Assembly: GCF_900100005.1 (NCBI RefSeq)
Contig: NZ_FNEB01000001.1
Location: 496,001 to 560,000, forward strand
Length of the DNA stretch: 64,000 bases
Reading direction: 5' to 3'
From: Lutimaribacter saemankumensis
Lineage (GTDB): Bacteria > Pseudomonadota > Alphaproteobacteria > Rhodobacterales > Rhodobacteraceae
A program made the position numbers and the translations under genes. A model generated the notes under the pieces. That model ran no database searches and was not told the DNA's origin. It was given only the letters and a program-made list of their open reading frames with translations. Positions 1 through 9,160 of this stretch are shown piece after piece. Position 1 is the first letter of the stretch. The number at the start of each line of letters is the position of its first letter.

Positions 1-2
1 CG

Positions 3-830
3 CAATTCCTTGACCCCGAGATGTTCGAAGGCGAACCGCTGCCGCTGCCGCCCGTGCGCCCCAGCCCGCTGCTGTTCCGGCTCTACGAGGCGGTGGGCGA
101 ACCGCTGCCCACCAACACCCTGCCCCGCGCCTTTGCCATGGGGGACTTGCGCAGCACGGTCGGCTGGAAGGCCGAGCTGGTTGCCGCGGAACGGCTGGCG
201 CGCACCGGCGCGCTGCCGGTGAACCGGCTGCTCGGCATCTATTCCGAGCGGTTGCCAGCGGCCTCGGGCGGTATCTGGGACCGTGTCGAGGCGATCCAGC
301 GCTTTGACACCGCGATGCGGACCGGCGATCCCGGCGCGGTTGCGCGCGCGCTGCCGGGCGCGTGGCGGGCGATGCGGGCGGCCCGGCTCGAAGTGCCGTT
401 TGCCGAACTTTACGGGGCCGAACTGATGCGGCTGCCGCTGACCGGCACCGCCGCGGCGCTGGCTTACGACGTAGCCTTGCTGGGCCCGGCCTATGAAAAC
501 GCCGCGATGACGCGCGGCAGCGCTATACCGGCGCGCGCCTTTGCGACCGGCGTTGCGCGTGGCGCGCCTCCGGCCCCCGGCAACGACGCGTTGCGCGTGG
601 CCATTTCCCGTGCCTTCGAAAGCGCAACGCCCCCGCGTGAAATCGCAGATCTGATCGACACAGGCCGCCTGGGAGAGGCGATCCTGTCGGCCATCGCGCT
701 GTACGAGCATGGCAACACCGGCGATGTTGCAGCGCTTGAAAAGGCGTTGTCGGCGTTCCGCGCCATGGGGCTAGAGGACACGGCGCGACGCGCCTCGCTT
801 CAGTTACTGCTATTGGGAACGCGGGGCTGA
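3..830 (+). CDS. Unknown protein, C-terminal part (5' end outside window)
   Basis: The reading frame is open to the left edge of the window, so this is the C-terminal part (at least 275 residues) of a longer protein; the first in-frame ATG at 21 is probably internal. I do not recognise the family. The visible part is Ala/Leu/Arg-rich and looks all-helical, with no signal peptide, membrane segment or cysteine motif. Codon third positions are strongly GC, as in the neighbours, which supports real coding. It ends two bases before the xerD start, so the two genes are probably co-transcribed and translationally coupled. No function is proposed. Confidence 0.7.
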   Translation, partial: QFLDPEMFEGEPLPLPPVRPSPLLFRLYEAVGEPLPTNTLPRAFAMGDLRSTVGWKAELVAAERLARTGALPVNRLLGIYSERLPAASGGIWDRVEAIQRFDTAMRTGDPGAVARALPGAWRAMRAARLEVPFAELYGAELMRLPLTGTAAALAYDVALLGPAYENAAMTRGSAIPARAFATGVARGAPPAPGNDALRVAISRAFESATPPREIADLIDTGRLGEAILSAIALYEHGNTGDVAALEKALSAFRAMGLEDTARRASLQLLLLGTRG

Positions 831-832
831 GC

Positions 833-1759
833 ATGAACGATCACCAGTGGATTTCCGCCTTTCTCGAAGCGGCCGCCGCCGAACAGGGGGCCGCAACGAA
901 CACGCAACTGGCCTATGGGCGCGACCTGCGTGATTTTGCCGACTGGTTGGCCGGCAAAGGCAAGGGTTTTGACGGCGCGCGGCGCGAGGACGTGGAAAGC
1001 TATCTGTTGCATTGCGACGCGCAGGGCCTTGCGAAATCGACCCGCGCGCGGCGGCTTTCGGCGATCAAGCAGCTTTACCGCTTTGCCTTTGAAGAAGGCT
1101 GGCGGGGCGACAATCCGGCGATCCAGATCTCGGGGCCAGGCCGCGACAAGCGGCTGCCAAAGACCCTGAGCGAGGAAGAGGTCGACCGCCTGCTCCAGTC
1201 CGCGCGCAGCGTGGGCCGCAGCACCGAGGAAAGGGTGCGCAACACCTGCCTGATGGAGCTGCTCTATGCCACCGGCATGCGGGTGACCGAGCTGGTATCC
1301 CTGCCCGTTTCCGCCGCAAGGGGCGATCCGCGCATGTTGCTGGTCATGGGGAAAGGCGGCAAGGAACGGCTGGTTCCGCTGTCGCCACCGGCGCGTGAGG
1401 CGCTGGCAGACTGGCTGGCCCTGCGCGACGAAACCGAAGAGCGCGCCCGCGAAAAGGGCGCGGCACCGTCGCGTTTCCTGTTCCCGTCGCGCGGCAAGCT
1501 GGGCCACCTGACACGGCATCGGTTCTACATGCTGATAAAAGAGCTTGCCGTGGCGTCGGGCGTCAGCCCCGGCAAGGTGACGCCGCACACCTTGCGGCAT
1601 GCCTTTGCCACGCACCTTCTGGCCAACGGTGCCGACCTGCGCGCGATCCAGACGCTGCTGGGCCATGCCGACGTGGCGACCACGGAAATCTACACCCATG
1701 TTCTGGAAGAGCGCCTGCGCGACCTGGTGCTGGATCACCACCCATTGGCGCGCGACTGA
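833..1759 (+). CDS. xerD: Tyrosine recombinase XerD
   Basis: Site-specific recombinase that, with a partner Xer protein, resolves chromosome dimers at dif at the division septum. The 308-residue length fits the family. An N-terminal SAM-like core-binding domain occupies about residues 5-90 and the catalytic domain about 110-300. The full catalytic set is visible: R150 (in TGMRVTEL), K174 (GKGGKER), H252 and R255 (HTLRHAFATHLL), H278 (LGHAD) and the nucleophile Y287 (EIYTHV). The C-terminus (DHHPLARD) resembles XerD more than XerC, but the XerC/XerD split is not certain from one sequence. It starts two bases after the preceding stop, consistent with coupling. Confidence 0.93.
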   Translation: MNDHQWISAFLEAAAAEQGAATNTQLAYGRDLRDFADWLAGKGKGFDGARREDVESYLLHCDAQGLAKSTRARRLSAIKQLYRFAFEEGWRGDNPAIQISGPGRDKRLPKTLSEEEVDRLLQSARSVGRSTEERVRNTCLMELLYATGMRVTELVSLPVSAARGDPRMLLVMGKGGKERLVPLSPPAREALADWLALRDETEERAREKGAAPSRFLFPSRGKLGHLTRHRFYMLIKELAVASGVSPGKVTPHTLRHAFATHLLANGADLRAIQTLLGHADVATTEIYTHVLEERLRDLVLDHHPLARD

Positions 1760-1826
1760 GCCAACCCCTTGATCCAAATGGCGGCAGTCCCCATAAGTCA
1801 TCTATCTTTCACAGAACAGAACCCAA

Positions 1827-3140
1827 ATGACCCCCGAGGCCACCGCCCCAATGCTTGACGCCGCTTTCTGGATCACCGCCGGCGCGATCCTGTTTCTGCT
1901 TGTCCTGTCCGGTTTCTTTTCCGGCTCCGAAACCGCGCTGACTGCCGCCAGCCGGGGCAAGCTGCGCGCACAGGCCGACAAGGGATCGCGCGGGGCCGAA
2001 CGCGCGCTGCAGATCACCGAGGACAACGAGCGCCTTATCGGCTCGGTCCTGTTGGGCAACAACCTGGTGAATATCCTGGCCGCGTCGCTGGCGACCGCCC
2101 TGTTCACAAGGGTCTTTGGCGAATCCGGCGTGGCGCTGGCCACGTTGGTGATGACGCTTCTGGTGCTGATCTTCGCCGAGGTTCTGCCGAAAACCTACGC
2201 CATCACCAACGCCGAGGCTGCCGCCAGCCTGGTGTCGCGGCCGATCCAGTTCGTCGTGACCGTGTTTGCCCCGGTCGTGTCGGCCGTGCGCTGGTTCGTG
2301 CGCGGCGTTCTGCGCGTGTTCGGCGTGCGCACCGATCCCGACAGCCAGATCCTTGCCGTGCGCGAGGAAATCGCCGGCGCCTTGTATCTGGGCCATTCCG
2401 AAGGCGTGGTGGAAAAGGAAGACCGCGACCGCATCCTGGGCGCGCTGGACCTAGGCGAACGCGCGGTCGAGGAAATCATGCTCCACCGCTCGAACATCGA
2501 GATGATCGACGCAGATACCGACCCCGAAGAGCTGCTGCGCCAGTGTCTCGAAAGTTCGCACACACGGCTGCCCGTCTTCAAGGACGACCCCGACAACATC
2601 GTGGGTGTCGTGCATGCCAAGGATTTGCTGCGCGCCATGCACAAGCTGATGTTCGGGCCGGATGCCTCGGCCAAGGGGTTGGCGGATTTCAACATTCTCG
2701 ACGTGGCAATGGCGCCGTACTTCGTGCCCGACACCACGACGCTGGACGACCAGATGCGCCAGTTCCTGCGCCGCCGGACGCATTTCGCGCTGGTGGTCGA
2801 TGAATATGGCAGCCTCGAAGGTCTGATCACGCTCGAAGACATCCTTGAGGAAATCGTGGGCGAAATCACCGACGAGTTCGACCCCGACGCCGATCACCCG
2901 ATCCAGAGATCCAAGGACAACCAGTTCCTTGTCGAAGGGGCCATGACCATCCGCGACCTCAACCGCGCGACCGACTGGTCGCTGCCCGACGACGAGGCGA
3001 ACACCGTGGCCGGGCTTGTCATCCACGAGGCCCAGATGATCCCCGAAGTGGGCCAGGTGTTTTCCTTCCACGGGTTCCGCTTCGAGGTGACGGGCCGTGA
3101 CGGCAACCGGATCACAAAGCTGAAAATCCGCCCGCTCTGA
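1827..3140 (+). CDS. CNNM/CBS-domain transporter-like protein (HlyC/CorC family)
   Basis: Inner-membrane protein of the CNNM (DUF21) - CBS pair - CorC/HlyC architecture, a family linked to magnesium and cobalt homeostasis and often misnamed hemolysin. About four hydrophobic segments lie in residues 8-160, including the conserved GSETALTAASRGKL region. A cytosolic CBS pair follows at about 215-340 and the CorC/HlyC domain at about 350-437. Length (437) is typical. The start at 1827 has only a weak ribosome-binding site; an in-frame ATG at 1851 is an alternative. It sits 67 bases after xerD in the same direction. The transported ion cannot be read from the sequence. Confidence 0.88.
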   Translation: MTPEATAPMLDAAFWITAGAILFLLVLSGFFSGSETALTAASRGKLRAQADKGSRGAERALQITEDNERLIGSVLLGNNLVNILAASLATALFTRVFGESGVALATLVMTLLVLIFAEVLPKTYAITNAEAAASLVSRPIQFVVTVFAPVVSAVRWFVRGVLRVFGVRTDPDSQILAVREEIAGALYLGHSEGVVEKEDRDRILGALDLGERAVEEIMLHRSNIEMIDADTDPEELLRQCLESSHTRLPVFKDDPDNIVGVVHAKDLLRAMHKLMFGPDASAKGLADFNILDVAMAPYFVPDTTTLDDQMRQFLRRRTHFALVVDEYGSLEGLITLEDILEEIVGEITDEFDPDADHPIQRSKDNQFLVEGAMTIRDLNRATDWSLPDDEANTVAGLVIHEAQMIPEVGQVFSFHGFRFEVTGRDGNRITKLKIRPL

Positions 3141-3234
3141 CGGTGTCACGGGCGGTCACGTTCGCGTTTCGGCAGTTGCCAGCATGGCCTTGCTTGAACG
3201 AGCATGGGCGGAGCAATTGACCCGGAGACGCCCC

Positions 3235-3687
3235 ATGGCCCCTACCCGCCGCCTTGTCCTGACCTCGCTTGCCCTGCTTCCCGTGATCGCCGCGTTGCCC
3301 GCCCGCGCCGAGACGCCGCGCATCTTTCAGAAAGACGGCTTGGCGCTCGGGGGGACCGATCCGGTCAGCTATTTCCGCGACGGCGCCCCCGCCAAGGGCC
3401 GCGCCGAACACAGCCTTGACTGGAACGGGGCGACCTGGCGCTTTGCCAGTGCCGAAAACAAGGCCGTTTTTGCAGCCGACCCGGACCGCTACGCCCCACA
3501 ATTCGGCGGCTATTGCGCCTATCGCGCTGCCAGCGGCTATGCCGCGCCCACCGTGGCCGACGCCTGGACGATCGTGGATGGCAGGCTCTACCTGAACTAT
3601 TCAAGGGGCGTGCGCGGGAAATGGGAAAAGGACATTCCCGGAAACATCTCGAAGGCGGAAACCAACTGGCCCGGCATTATCGAGTGA
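3235..3687 (+). CDS. YHS domain-containing exported protein
   Basis: A 150-residue exported protein. The chosen ATG has a GGAG ribosome-binding site and is followed at once by a signal peptide (MAPTRRLVLTSLALLPV, cleavage near PARA-ET); the upstream in-frame ATG at 3184 would bury it. The mature part holds a YHS-type module (GTDPVSYF, then an FGGYCAYRAASG region), a small fold often tied to metal binding, and matches a common periplasmic YHS family of alphaproteobacteria. The specific role is unknown. It converges on the DUF2189 gene with only 10 bases between them. Confidence 0.82.
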   Translation: MAPTRRLVLTSLALLPVIAALPARAETPRIFQKDGLALGGTDPVSYFRDGAPAKGRAEHSLDWNGATWRFASAENKAVFAADPDRYAPQFGGYCAYRAASGYAAPTVADAWTIVDGRLYLNYSRGVRGKWEKDIPGNISKAETNWPGIIE

Positions 3688-3697
3688 CGGCAAGCCT

Positions 3698-4498
3698 TCA
3701 GGCCGGTTGCAGCGCGCTTTCTTCGCCTCCCGCCGCAACGATCTGATCATAGAGATGCCATGTCGCGTGCCCGAAAAGCGGCAGCACGATGAACAGCCCG
3801 AGGAACCACGGCACCATCGCGACGAAGGTGGTAACGGCGATGAACGCCCCCCAGGCCAGCATCGGAACAGGGTTGGCCAGAACGGTCTGGAAACTGGTGA
3901 TCATCGCGGTGACGAAATCCACCTCGCGGTCCAGAAGAAGCGGCAGCGAAATCACTGTGATCATGTAAAGCAGCAGCGCAAACAGCGCGCCCACCACCGT
4001 GCCGACACCCAGCATCGCCAGCCCTTCGGTGGTCAGGTAGACCTCATAGGAACTGGACACGTTGGTCATGGTCGAAAACCCCATGAACAGGGCAAAGATC
4101 ATGTGCGCGATGAAGAACCAGAACAGGAACATGAACAGCACGATCGCGCAGATCGACGGCAATTGCCGCTTGGACTGCGTCGCGATCACGCCGAAGATCT
4201 GATAAAGGTCCAGCGCCCGGCCGCGGGCCAGCCTGCGGCTGACCTCGTAAAGTCCGACGGCGGCAAACGGTCCGACCAGCGGAAACCCGACCGCGGCGAA
4301 TACCAGCCAATAGCTTTTCCCGGTGGCCCAGGTGATCAGAGCAAAGACAAGCCCCACCAGCACATAGACCAGCGCAAAGATGAAGCCGAACCCGGGCGCG
4401 CGTTTCAGGTCGCGCCAACCCCGCCTGAGCGCCTCGGCCAGCATGGCGAATGTCACCTGCCCGAGCTGCGGCACGCCAAGTTGCGGCTCCTGTCCCAT
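3698..4498 (-). CDS. DUF2189 family integral membrane protein
   Basis: A 266-residue membrane protein matching the DUF2189 family as I recall it. The N-terminus is soluble (about 35 residues, with GWRDLKRAPG), followed by about six hydrophobic helices: two at about 37-85, one at 118-140, one around 160-180, and two near 205-250. Polar loops contain REVDFVTAMITSFQTVLANP, a region I associate with this family. No catalytic motif is visible and the function is unknown. It is convergent with the YHS gene and 67 bases from the end of the amidase gene on the same strand. Confidence 0.8.
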   Translation of the reverse strand: MGQEPQLGVPQLGQVTFAMLAEALRRGWRDLKRAPGFGFIFALVYVLVGLVFALITWATGKSYWLVFAAVGFPLVGPFAAVGLYEVSRRLARGRALDLYQIFGVIATQSKRQLPSICAIVLFMFLFWFFIAHMIFALFMGFSTMTNVSSSYEVYLTTEGLAMLGVGTVVGALFALLLYMITVISLPLLLDREVDFVTAMITSFQTVLANPVPMLAWGAFIAVTTFVAMVPWFLGLFIVLPLFGHATWHLYDQIVAAGGEESALQPA

Positions 4499-4565
4499 GA
4501 TCTCCCCCCGGCCATTTATGCGGTTTTGGGGATATGTGAGCGGGAAACGCCGCCCAAATCAAGCG

Positions 4566-5978
4566 TCAGGACAATTTCGGCGGGTGATTTCCCGGCCAGT
4601 CGGTGGCCTCGTGATAGGCTTGCGCCAGTTGCAGCAGCCCCAGATCGTCCCCGTGCCGCCCGAAAAGCTGCACACCGCCCGGCAGGCCGTTCGCGCCGAA
4701 GCCTGCCGGCAGGTTCACGCAGGGCAGACCGATCAGGCTGACCGGCACCACCACCTCCATCCAGCGGTGATAGGTGTCCATCCCGGTATCGTTGATGCGG
4801 TGCGGGCGTTCCCAATCTGCCGGGAACGGCCAGACCTGCGCAGAAGGCAGAACCAGTGCGTCGTAGCTGTCGAACAGCGCGGCCGCGCGGCGATACCATT
4901 CGGACCGGATCAGCGACAGGCGCTGTATCTCGGTGGCTGCCAGCGCGCGCCCGGTTTCGATTTCCCAGATTGCATCCGGTTTCAGCCGCGCGCGCGTCTC
5001 GGGGTTCTGGTACAGCGGATCGAGCCGCCCGGCATTGGCGAATGCGCGCAGGCCCAGCCAGCTGTCCCAGATCTGCGCCGCCTCGATCGGCGGGGCCACG
5101 GGTTCGACGATCGCCCCCAGTTCCTCGAACATGCGCAGGGCCGCTTCGGACAGGTCCAGTATCCCCGGCTCCATCTCGTAGGCGCCGCCCCAGTCGCCAA
5201 GCCAACCGATGCGGCGTCCCTTGATTCCAGCGGAGATCGCATCAAGGAAATTTTCCTTGGGCAAACCGAAGGGTTGGCGCGGATCGGGGCCGGCCTGCAC
5301 CTCGAGCAGCGCAGCCAGATCGCGCGGGTTCCGCGCCATCGGGCCGCTGGTGGCCAGCGGATGCAGGAACATCTCGCCCAGCGGCTCGCCCGGCACACGG
5401 CCCCAACTGGGGCGCATGCCATAGACATTGTTCCAGCCCGCCGGGTTGCGCAAACTGCCCATCATGTCCGACCCGTCCGCAACCGACAGCATCCGCGTGG
5501 CCAGCGCCGCCGCCGCACCGCCTGACGACCCGCCCGCGCTGCGGTCGGCCGAATAAGGGTTCCGCGTGGTGCCGTGCACCGGATTGAACGTATGGCTGCC
5601 CAGGCCGAATTCGGGCGTGTTCGTCTTGCCGATGAACACCGCACCGGCCGCGCGCATCCGCGCGACCATCAGGTCGTCCGACTTGGCGGGTGTATCGGGC
5701 ATCGCGGGCGAGCCGAACGACGTGCGAAAGCCCGCCACGTTCGCCAGATCCTTGACGGCGATGGGAATGCCGTGCAGCCAGCCCTTGCGCGGGCTGTCAT
5801 CGGCCGCGCGCGCCGCATCCAGCAGCGCGTCCGGCGCCCCCAGCGATACGACCGCATTCACCGCCGGATTCACGGCGGCGATCCGGTCGAGCGTGGCCTG
5901 CATCAACTCGACCGCGCTGATTTCGCGCCGTTCCAGCATGCCCGACAATTCGAGCGCGGTTTTTTCGGTCAGTTCCAT
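4566..5978 (-). CDS. Amidase signature (AS) family hydrolase
   Basis: Cytosolic 470-residue hydrolase of the amidase signature family, cleaving C-N amide bonds. The Ser-cisSer-Lys triad is visible as K76 (IAVKDLANV), S151 (GGSSGGAAAALA) and S175 (MGSLRNPA), with the usual 24-residue gap between the serines. The start at 5978 has a clear GGGAGGG ribosome-binding site; the frame stays open upstream for 111 more codons, but that part is the shadow of hflX. The gene lies just downstream of hflX on the same strand. The acceptor (indoleacetamide, aryl amide, peptide amide or other) cannot be assigned. A GatA role is unlikely because no gatB or gatC is adjacent. Confidence 0.88.
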   Translation of the reverse strand: MELTEKTALELSGMLERREISAVELMQATLDRIAAVNPAVNAVVSLGAPDALLDAARAADDSPRKGWLHGIPIAVKDLANVAGFRTSFGSPAMPDTPAKSDDLMVARMRAAGAVFIGKTNTPEFGLGSHTFNPVHGTTRNPYSADRSAGGSSGGAAAALATRMLSVADGSDMMGSLRNPAGWNNVYGMRPSWGRVPGEPLGEMFLHPLATSGPMARNPRDLAALLEVQAGPDPRQPFGLPKENFLDAISAGIKGRRIGWLGDWGGAYEMEPGILDLSEAALRMFEELGAIVEPVAPPIEAAQIWDSWLGLRAFANAGRLDPLYQNPETRARLKPDAIWEIETGRALAATEIQRLSLIRSEWYRRAAALFDSYDALVLPSAQVWPFPADWERPHRINDTGMDTYHRWMEVVVPVSLIGLPCVNLPAGFGANGLPGGVQLFGRHGDDLGLLQLAQAYHEATDWPGNHPPKLS

Positions 5979-6001
5979 GCGCGGCCCTCCCTTGCCTTGC
6001 A

Positions 6002-7276
6002 TCACATTTCGCGGAATCGGTGTTCCTGCCGGTCCGTCCAGCGCACAAGCAGATCGAACCCGTCCTCGCCCTGCTCTTCGCTTTCGACAACACCCTGTTC
6101 GTGCAGCCACGCGCGCTTGCGCCCATCGGCAAAGGACAGGTGCAAGCGCGTTTCGTGGCGTTCCGAGGCCAGTTGACGGGCGACCTCTGCCAGGAACGGC
6201 TCCAACCCCGCGCCGGTAAGCGCGGATATGGCGAACACGCCTTCCTTGCGCTCGGCTGCTGTGCGCATCGCCTCGGCCTCGGCGGGCGGAAGGCGGTCGA
6301 TCTTGTTCCACAGCTCGATCAGGGGCACAGCCTTGTCCACGCCGAGCGAGGCCATGATCTCTTCGACATCCTGCGCCTGCGCCTCGGTTTCGGGGTGGCT
6401 GATGTCACGCACATGCACGATCAGGTCGGCCGCCAGCACCTCTTCCAGCGTGGCGCGGAAAGCGGCCACAAGTTCGGTGGGCAGGTCGCTGATGAACCCC
6501 ACGGTGTCCGACAGGATCACTTCGGGTCCGCCGCCGGGCAGCTTGACCGCGCGCATCGTCGGGTCGAGCGTGGCGAACAACATGTCCTTCGCCATCACTT
6601 CGGCCCCGGTCAGGCGGTTGAACAGCGTCGATTTGCCCGCGTTGGTATAGCCCACCAATGCCACGATGGGATACGGCACCTTGGCGCGCGCCTTGCGGTG
6701 CAGGTCGCGCGTCTTGACCACCTTGTCCAGTTGACGGCGCAGGCGCACCAGCTGTTCGTCGATGGCGCGGCGGTCGGCCTCGATCTGGGTTTCACCCGGA
6801 CCGCCGACAAATCCCAGACCGCCACGCTGGCGTTCCAGGTGCGTCCAGGCACGGACCAGCCGCGTGCGCTGATAGGACAGCGCGGCCATCTCGACCTGCA
6901 GCACACCCTCGCGGGTGGCAGCGCGGTCGCTGAAAATCTCGAGGATCAGGCCCGTCCGGTCCAGCAGCTTGACGCCCCAGGCCTTTTCAAGGTTGCGCTG
7001 CTGGATCGGGGACACCGGGCCGTCGACCAGAACCAGCTCGATCTCGTTGGCCTTGAACCGGTCTTTCAGCTCTTCGATCTTGCCCTTGCCGAACAACGGC
7101 CCGGCCTGCGGGCGCTGCAGGGGCACGATTTCCGATCCGGCAACCACAAGTCCGGGCATGGCCGCGGCCAGCGAAACGGCCTCTTCCAGCGCGAAACGGG
7201 CCGGGCGCCTGTCGCGGTCGGATTTTATATCGGGATGGAGCACCCATGCACGGGTCGGCTCCTGATCATGCTCCAT
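6002..7276 (-). CDS. hflX: Ribosome-associated GTPase HflX
   Basis: GTPase that splits stalled or hibernating 70S ribosomes, notably under heat stress. The N-terminal HflX domain occupies about residues 20-195, with the glycine-rich GPLFGKGKIEEL stretch and the RGGLGFVGGPGE linker. The G domain follows, with G1 (GYTNAGKST), G3 (DTVGFISDLP) and G4 (NKID). Length (424) is typical. The ATG at 7276 overlaps the hfq stop by one base (TGATG), so translation is coupled; a TTG one codon upstream is a less likely start. The hfq-hflX pair is conserved across proteobacteria. Confidence 0.96.
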   Translation of the reverse strand: MEHDQEPTRAWVLHPDIKSDRDRRPARFALEEAVSLAAAMPGLVVAGSEIVPLQRPQAGPLFGKGKIEELKDRFKANEIELVLVDGPVSPIQQRNLEKAWGVKLLDRTGLILEIFSDRAATREGVLQVEMAALSYQRTRLVRAWTHLERQRGGLGFVGGPGETQIEADRRAIDEQLVRLRRQLDKVVKTRDLHRKARAKVPYPIVALVGYTNAGKSTLFNRLTGAEVMAKDMLFATLDPTMRAVKLPGGGPEVILSDTVGFISDLPTELVAAFRATLEEVLAADLIVHVRDISHPETEAQAQDVEEIMASLGVDKAVPLIELWNKIDRLPPAEAEAMRTAAERKEGVFAISALTGAGLEPFLAEVARQLASERHETRLHLSFADGRKRAWLHEQGVVESEEQGEDGFDLLVRWTDRQEHRFREM

Positions 7277-7515
7277 CAATTGGAGTCGTCACCATCATAG
7301 AGGTTGATCGGCTGCGAGGGCATGATCGTCGAGATCGCGTGCTTGTAGACAAGCTGGCTTTGACCGTCGCGACGCAGAAGCACGCAGAAATTGTCGAACC
7401 ACGTGATAACGCCCTGCAATTTGACGCCGTTGATCAAAAAGATCGTCACCGGGATCTTGGTCTTCCGCGTGTGATTAAGGAATGCGTCCTGAAGATTCTG
7501 TTTGTCGGAAGCCAT
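7276..7515 (-). CDS. hfq: RNA chaperone Hfq
   Basis: Hexameric Sm-like RNA chaperone that pairs small RNAs with mRNAs. At 79 residues it has the short C-terminus typical of Rhodobacterales. The Sm1 region ([15 protein letters not shown]) and the Sm2 signature (YKHAIS) are intact. The start follows the canonical [14 protein letters not shown]-terminus. It is the first gene of an hfq-hflX unit, with a separate promoter likely in the 130 bases between it and trkH. Its presence bears on the candidate small RNAs near 51 kb. Confidence 0.97.
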   Translation of the reverse strand: MASDKQNLQDAFLNHTRKTKIPVTIFLINGVKLQGVITWFDNFCVLLRRDGQSQLVYKHAISTIMPSQPINLYDGDDSN

Positions 7516-7608
7516 GAAGTAACCTTTGTTCTTGCGCATGCCGCGGACCGGCATCCTCCCCCAGTTCGGGATCGAGTATGTCCTGCCGTAAGCCGAGTTT
7601 CCAGCCCC

Positions 7609-7637
7609 AAAATCAAACCTTTGGGTGCGCGCGTCAA
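7609..7637 (-). promoter_or_regulatory. Possible promoter of hfq-hflX
   Basis: On the minus strand, a good -35 box TTGACG (7637-7632) is followed after 16-17 bases by an A/T-rich stretch (TGATTT or GATTTT). In Rhodobacterales a strong TTGAC box with a weak -10 is common. It lies about 95-120 bases upstream of hfq. This is a pattern judgement only. Confidence 0.3.
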
Positions 7638-7645
7638 GCCTCGCG

Positions 7646-9157
7646 TCACCGGCGCAAGAGATCGCTGGTGACAAGCGCGATGATCGCAAGCGTCTCGAGC
7701 CGGCCCAGAACCATGCCCGCGCAAAATACCAGCTTGGCCGATATCGCCATGTCAGCCAGCGCAATCGGCGTGTCCGCCGCAAGCGTGACAAGCGGGCCGG
7801 TGGTGCTGAGCGCGGCGATGGTCAGAACCAGCGCCTGTTCCAGATCGCCCACGATCCATGCCAGCACCAGCGTGAACACCGTGACCGAAATGGCGAAAAG
7901 CATGAAAAAAATCCATGCAATGTATGCCCCCTGACGGCGCAACCGGCGGCTGCCCGCGCCCGCACGTCCCACCGACGACGGATGCACAAGGCGTTCCATC
8001 TCGCGCAAGCCCTGCAGGTAGAGCGCCCAGACCCGCAGCAGCTTGACCCCGCCCGCGGTGGTCGCGACCCCGCCACCGATCATGGCGATCCCGAGAAAAA
8101 TCAATCCCGGAGTCTGCAAGCCCGACCAGTCCTGCGCCGCGGCCCAGTCGGCACTTTCGAACCCCGTCGTGGTCAACACCGACAGGATGGTGAACACGCC
8201 ACCCCAGAGCGCCCGCAGCGCCTGCGCGAAATCCTGCACCTCGTCGAACTCGTACGCCCCGCTCCAGTGACGCAGGAACAGCACCAGCGGCAGAACGGCG
8301 ACCAGCACCAGCCCAAGGCGAAATTCGGAATCGCGCAGCACGCTGACCTTGGCGCCCACCAGCGTGTCGCCAGAAAACGTGACCCGCGACAAGGCGAACA
8401 GCATGAAAAGCGCCATCACGATCTCGCCGCCCAGACCCGAGCTTGACCCCTCGATGCCGCCGACCGGGGAAATCCCGCTTGTCGCCATGACCGACATGGC
8501 GTGGCTGATCGCGACCAGCGGCCGGTCGCCACCCACCAGCAGCATGATCCACAAGGCCAGCGTCAGCCCGGCATAGATCGGCGTAAGGTGCCACGCCACG
8601 CGCAGGATGCGGCGCTGCGGATCGGCCTGCCCCATCGGGCCGCCGGCTTCGGCCTGGCCCGGTTCGCCGCTGGCCGTCACTTCGAACCCGCCCAGGCTGA
8701 GCGGGGCCAGGATCGCCGCGGCGGCGACCCACATCAGCAGGCCGCCCATCCAGCCCACCAGCGCACGCCACAGATGCAGGCTGGGCGACAGCCGCTCGGG
8801 CGAGAACAGCGACGCGCCGGTTGTGGTCAGGCTCGAAACCATCTCGACATAGGCATTGAGAAAACTGGTCGTGCGCAGCGCCTCGTGAAAGGGCACGGCA
8901 AGCATCGCCGGCAGCACGATGAACCCCGAAAGCAACGCAAGCAGGTTCATCATCTCGTCGCGCCGGTGACTCCGGCTGCCGCGCGCCACGGCAATCAGCA
9001 CCGTCAGGATCAGAAGCAGCGTGCCCGAATAGAAAAACGCACGCGCCTCGTCTTCGGTATCCAGCGCAAGGGCATGCAGGGACGGCACATACATCGCAAG
9101 CCCGCTGATCCCCATCATCAGCAGGAACAAGGGTTGTTGTGCGATCCGCGCCCGCAT
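7646..9157 (-). CDS. trkH: Potassium uptake protein TrkH
   Basis: Membrane-embedded potassium-translocating subunit of the Trk system, 503 residues. The four pseudo-repeats of the selectivity filter are visible: [31 protein letters not shown] and [11 protein letters not shown]. About ten to twelve hydrophobic segments are spread along the chain. It follows trkA by three bases on the same strand, so the transporter and its gating subunit form one unit. The window gives no sign of which ions other than potassium may pass. Confidence 0.94.
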   Translation of the reverse strand: MRARIAQQPLFLLMMGISGLAMYVPSLHALALDTEDEARAFFYSGTLLLILTVLIAVARGSRSHRRDEMMNLLALLSGFIVLPAMLAVPFHEALRTTSFLNAYVEMVSSLTTTGASLFSPERLSPSLHLWRALVGWMGGLLMWVAAAAILAPLSLGGFEVTASGEPGQAEAGGPMGQADPQRRILRVAWHLTPIYAGLTLALWIMLLVGGDRPLVAISHAMSVMATSGISPVGGIEGSSSGLGGEIVMALFMLFALSRVTFSGDTLVGAKVSVLRDSEFRLGLVLVAVLPLVLFLRHWSGAYEFDEVQDFAQALRALWGGVFTILSVLTTTGFESADWAAAQDWSGLQTPGLIFLGIAMIGGGVATTAGGVKLLRVWALYLQGLREMERLVHPSSVGRAGAGSRRLRRQGAYIAWIFFMLFAISVTVFTLVLAWIVGDLEQALVLTIAALSTTGPLVTLAADTPIALADMAISAKLVFCAGMVLGRLETLAIIALVTSDLLRR

Positions 9158-9160
9158 GCG

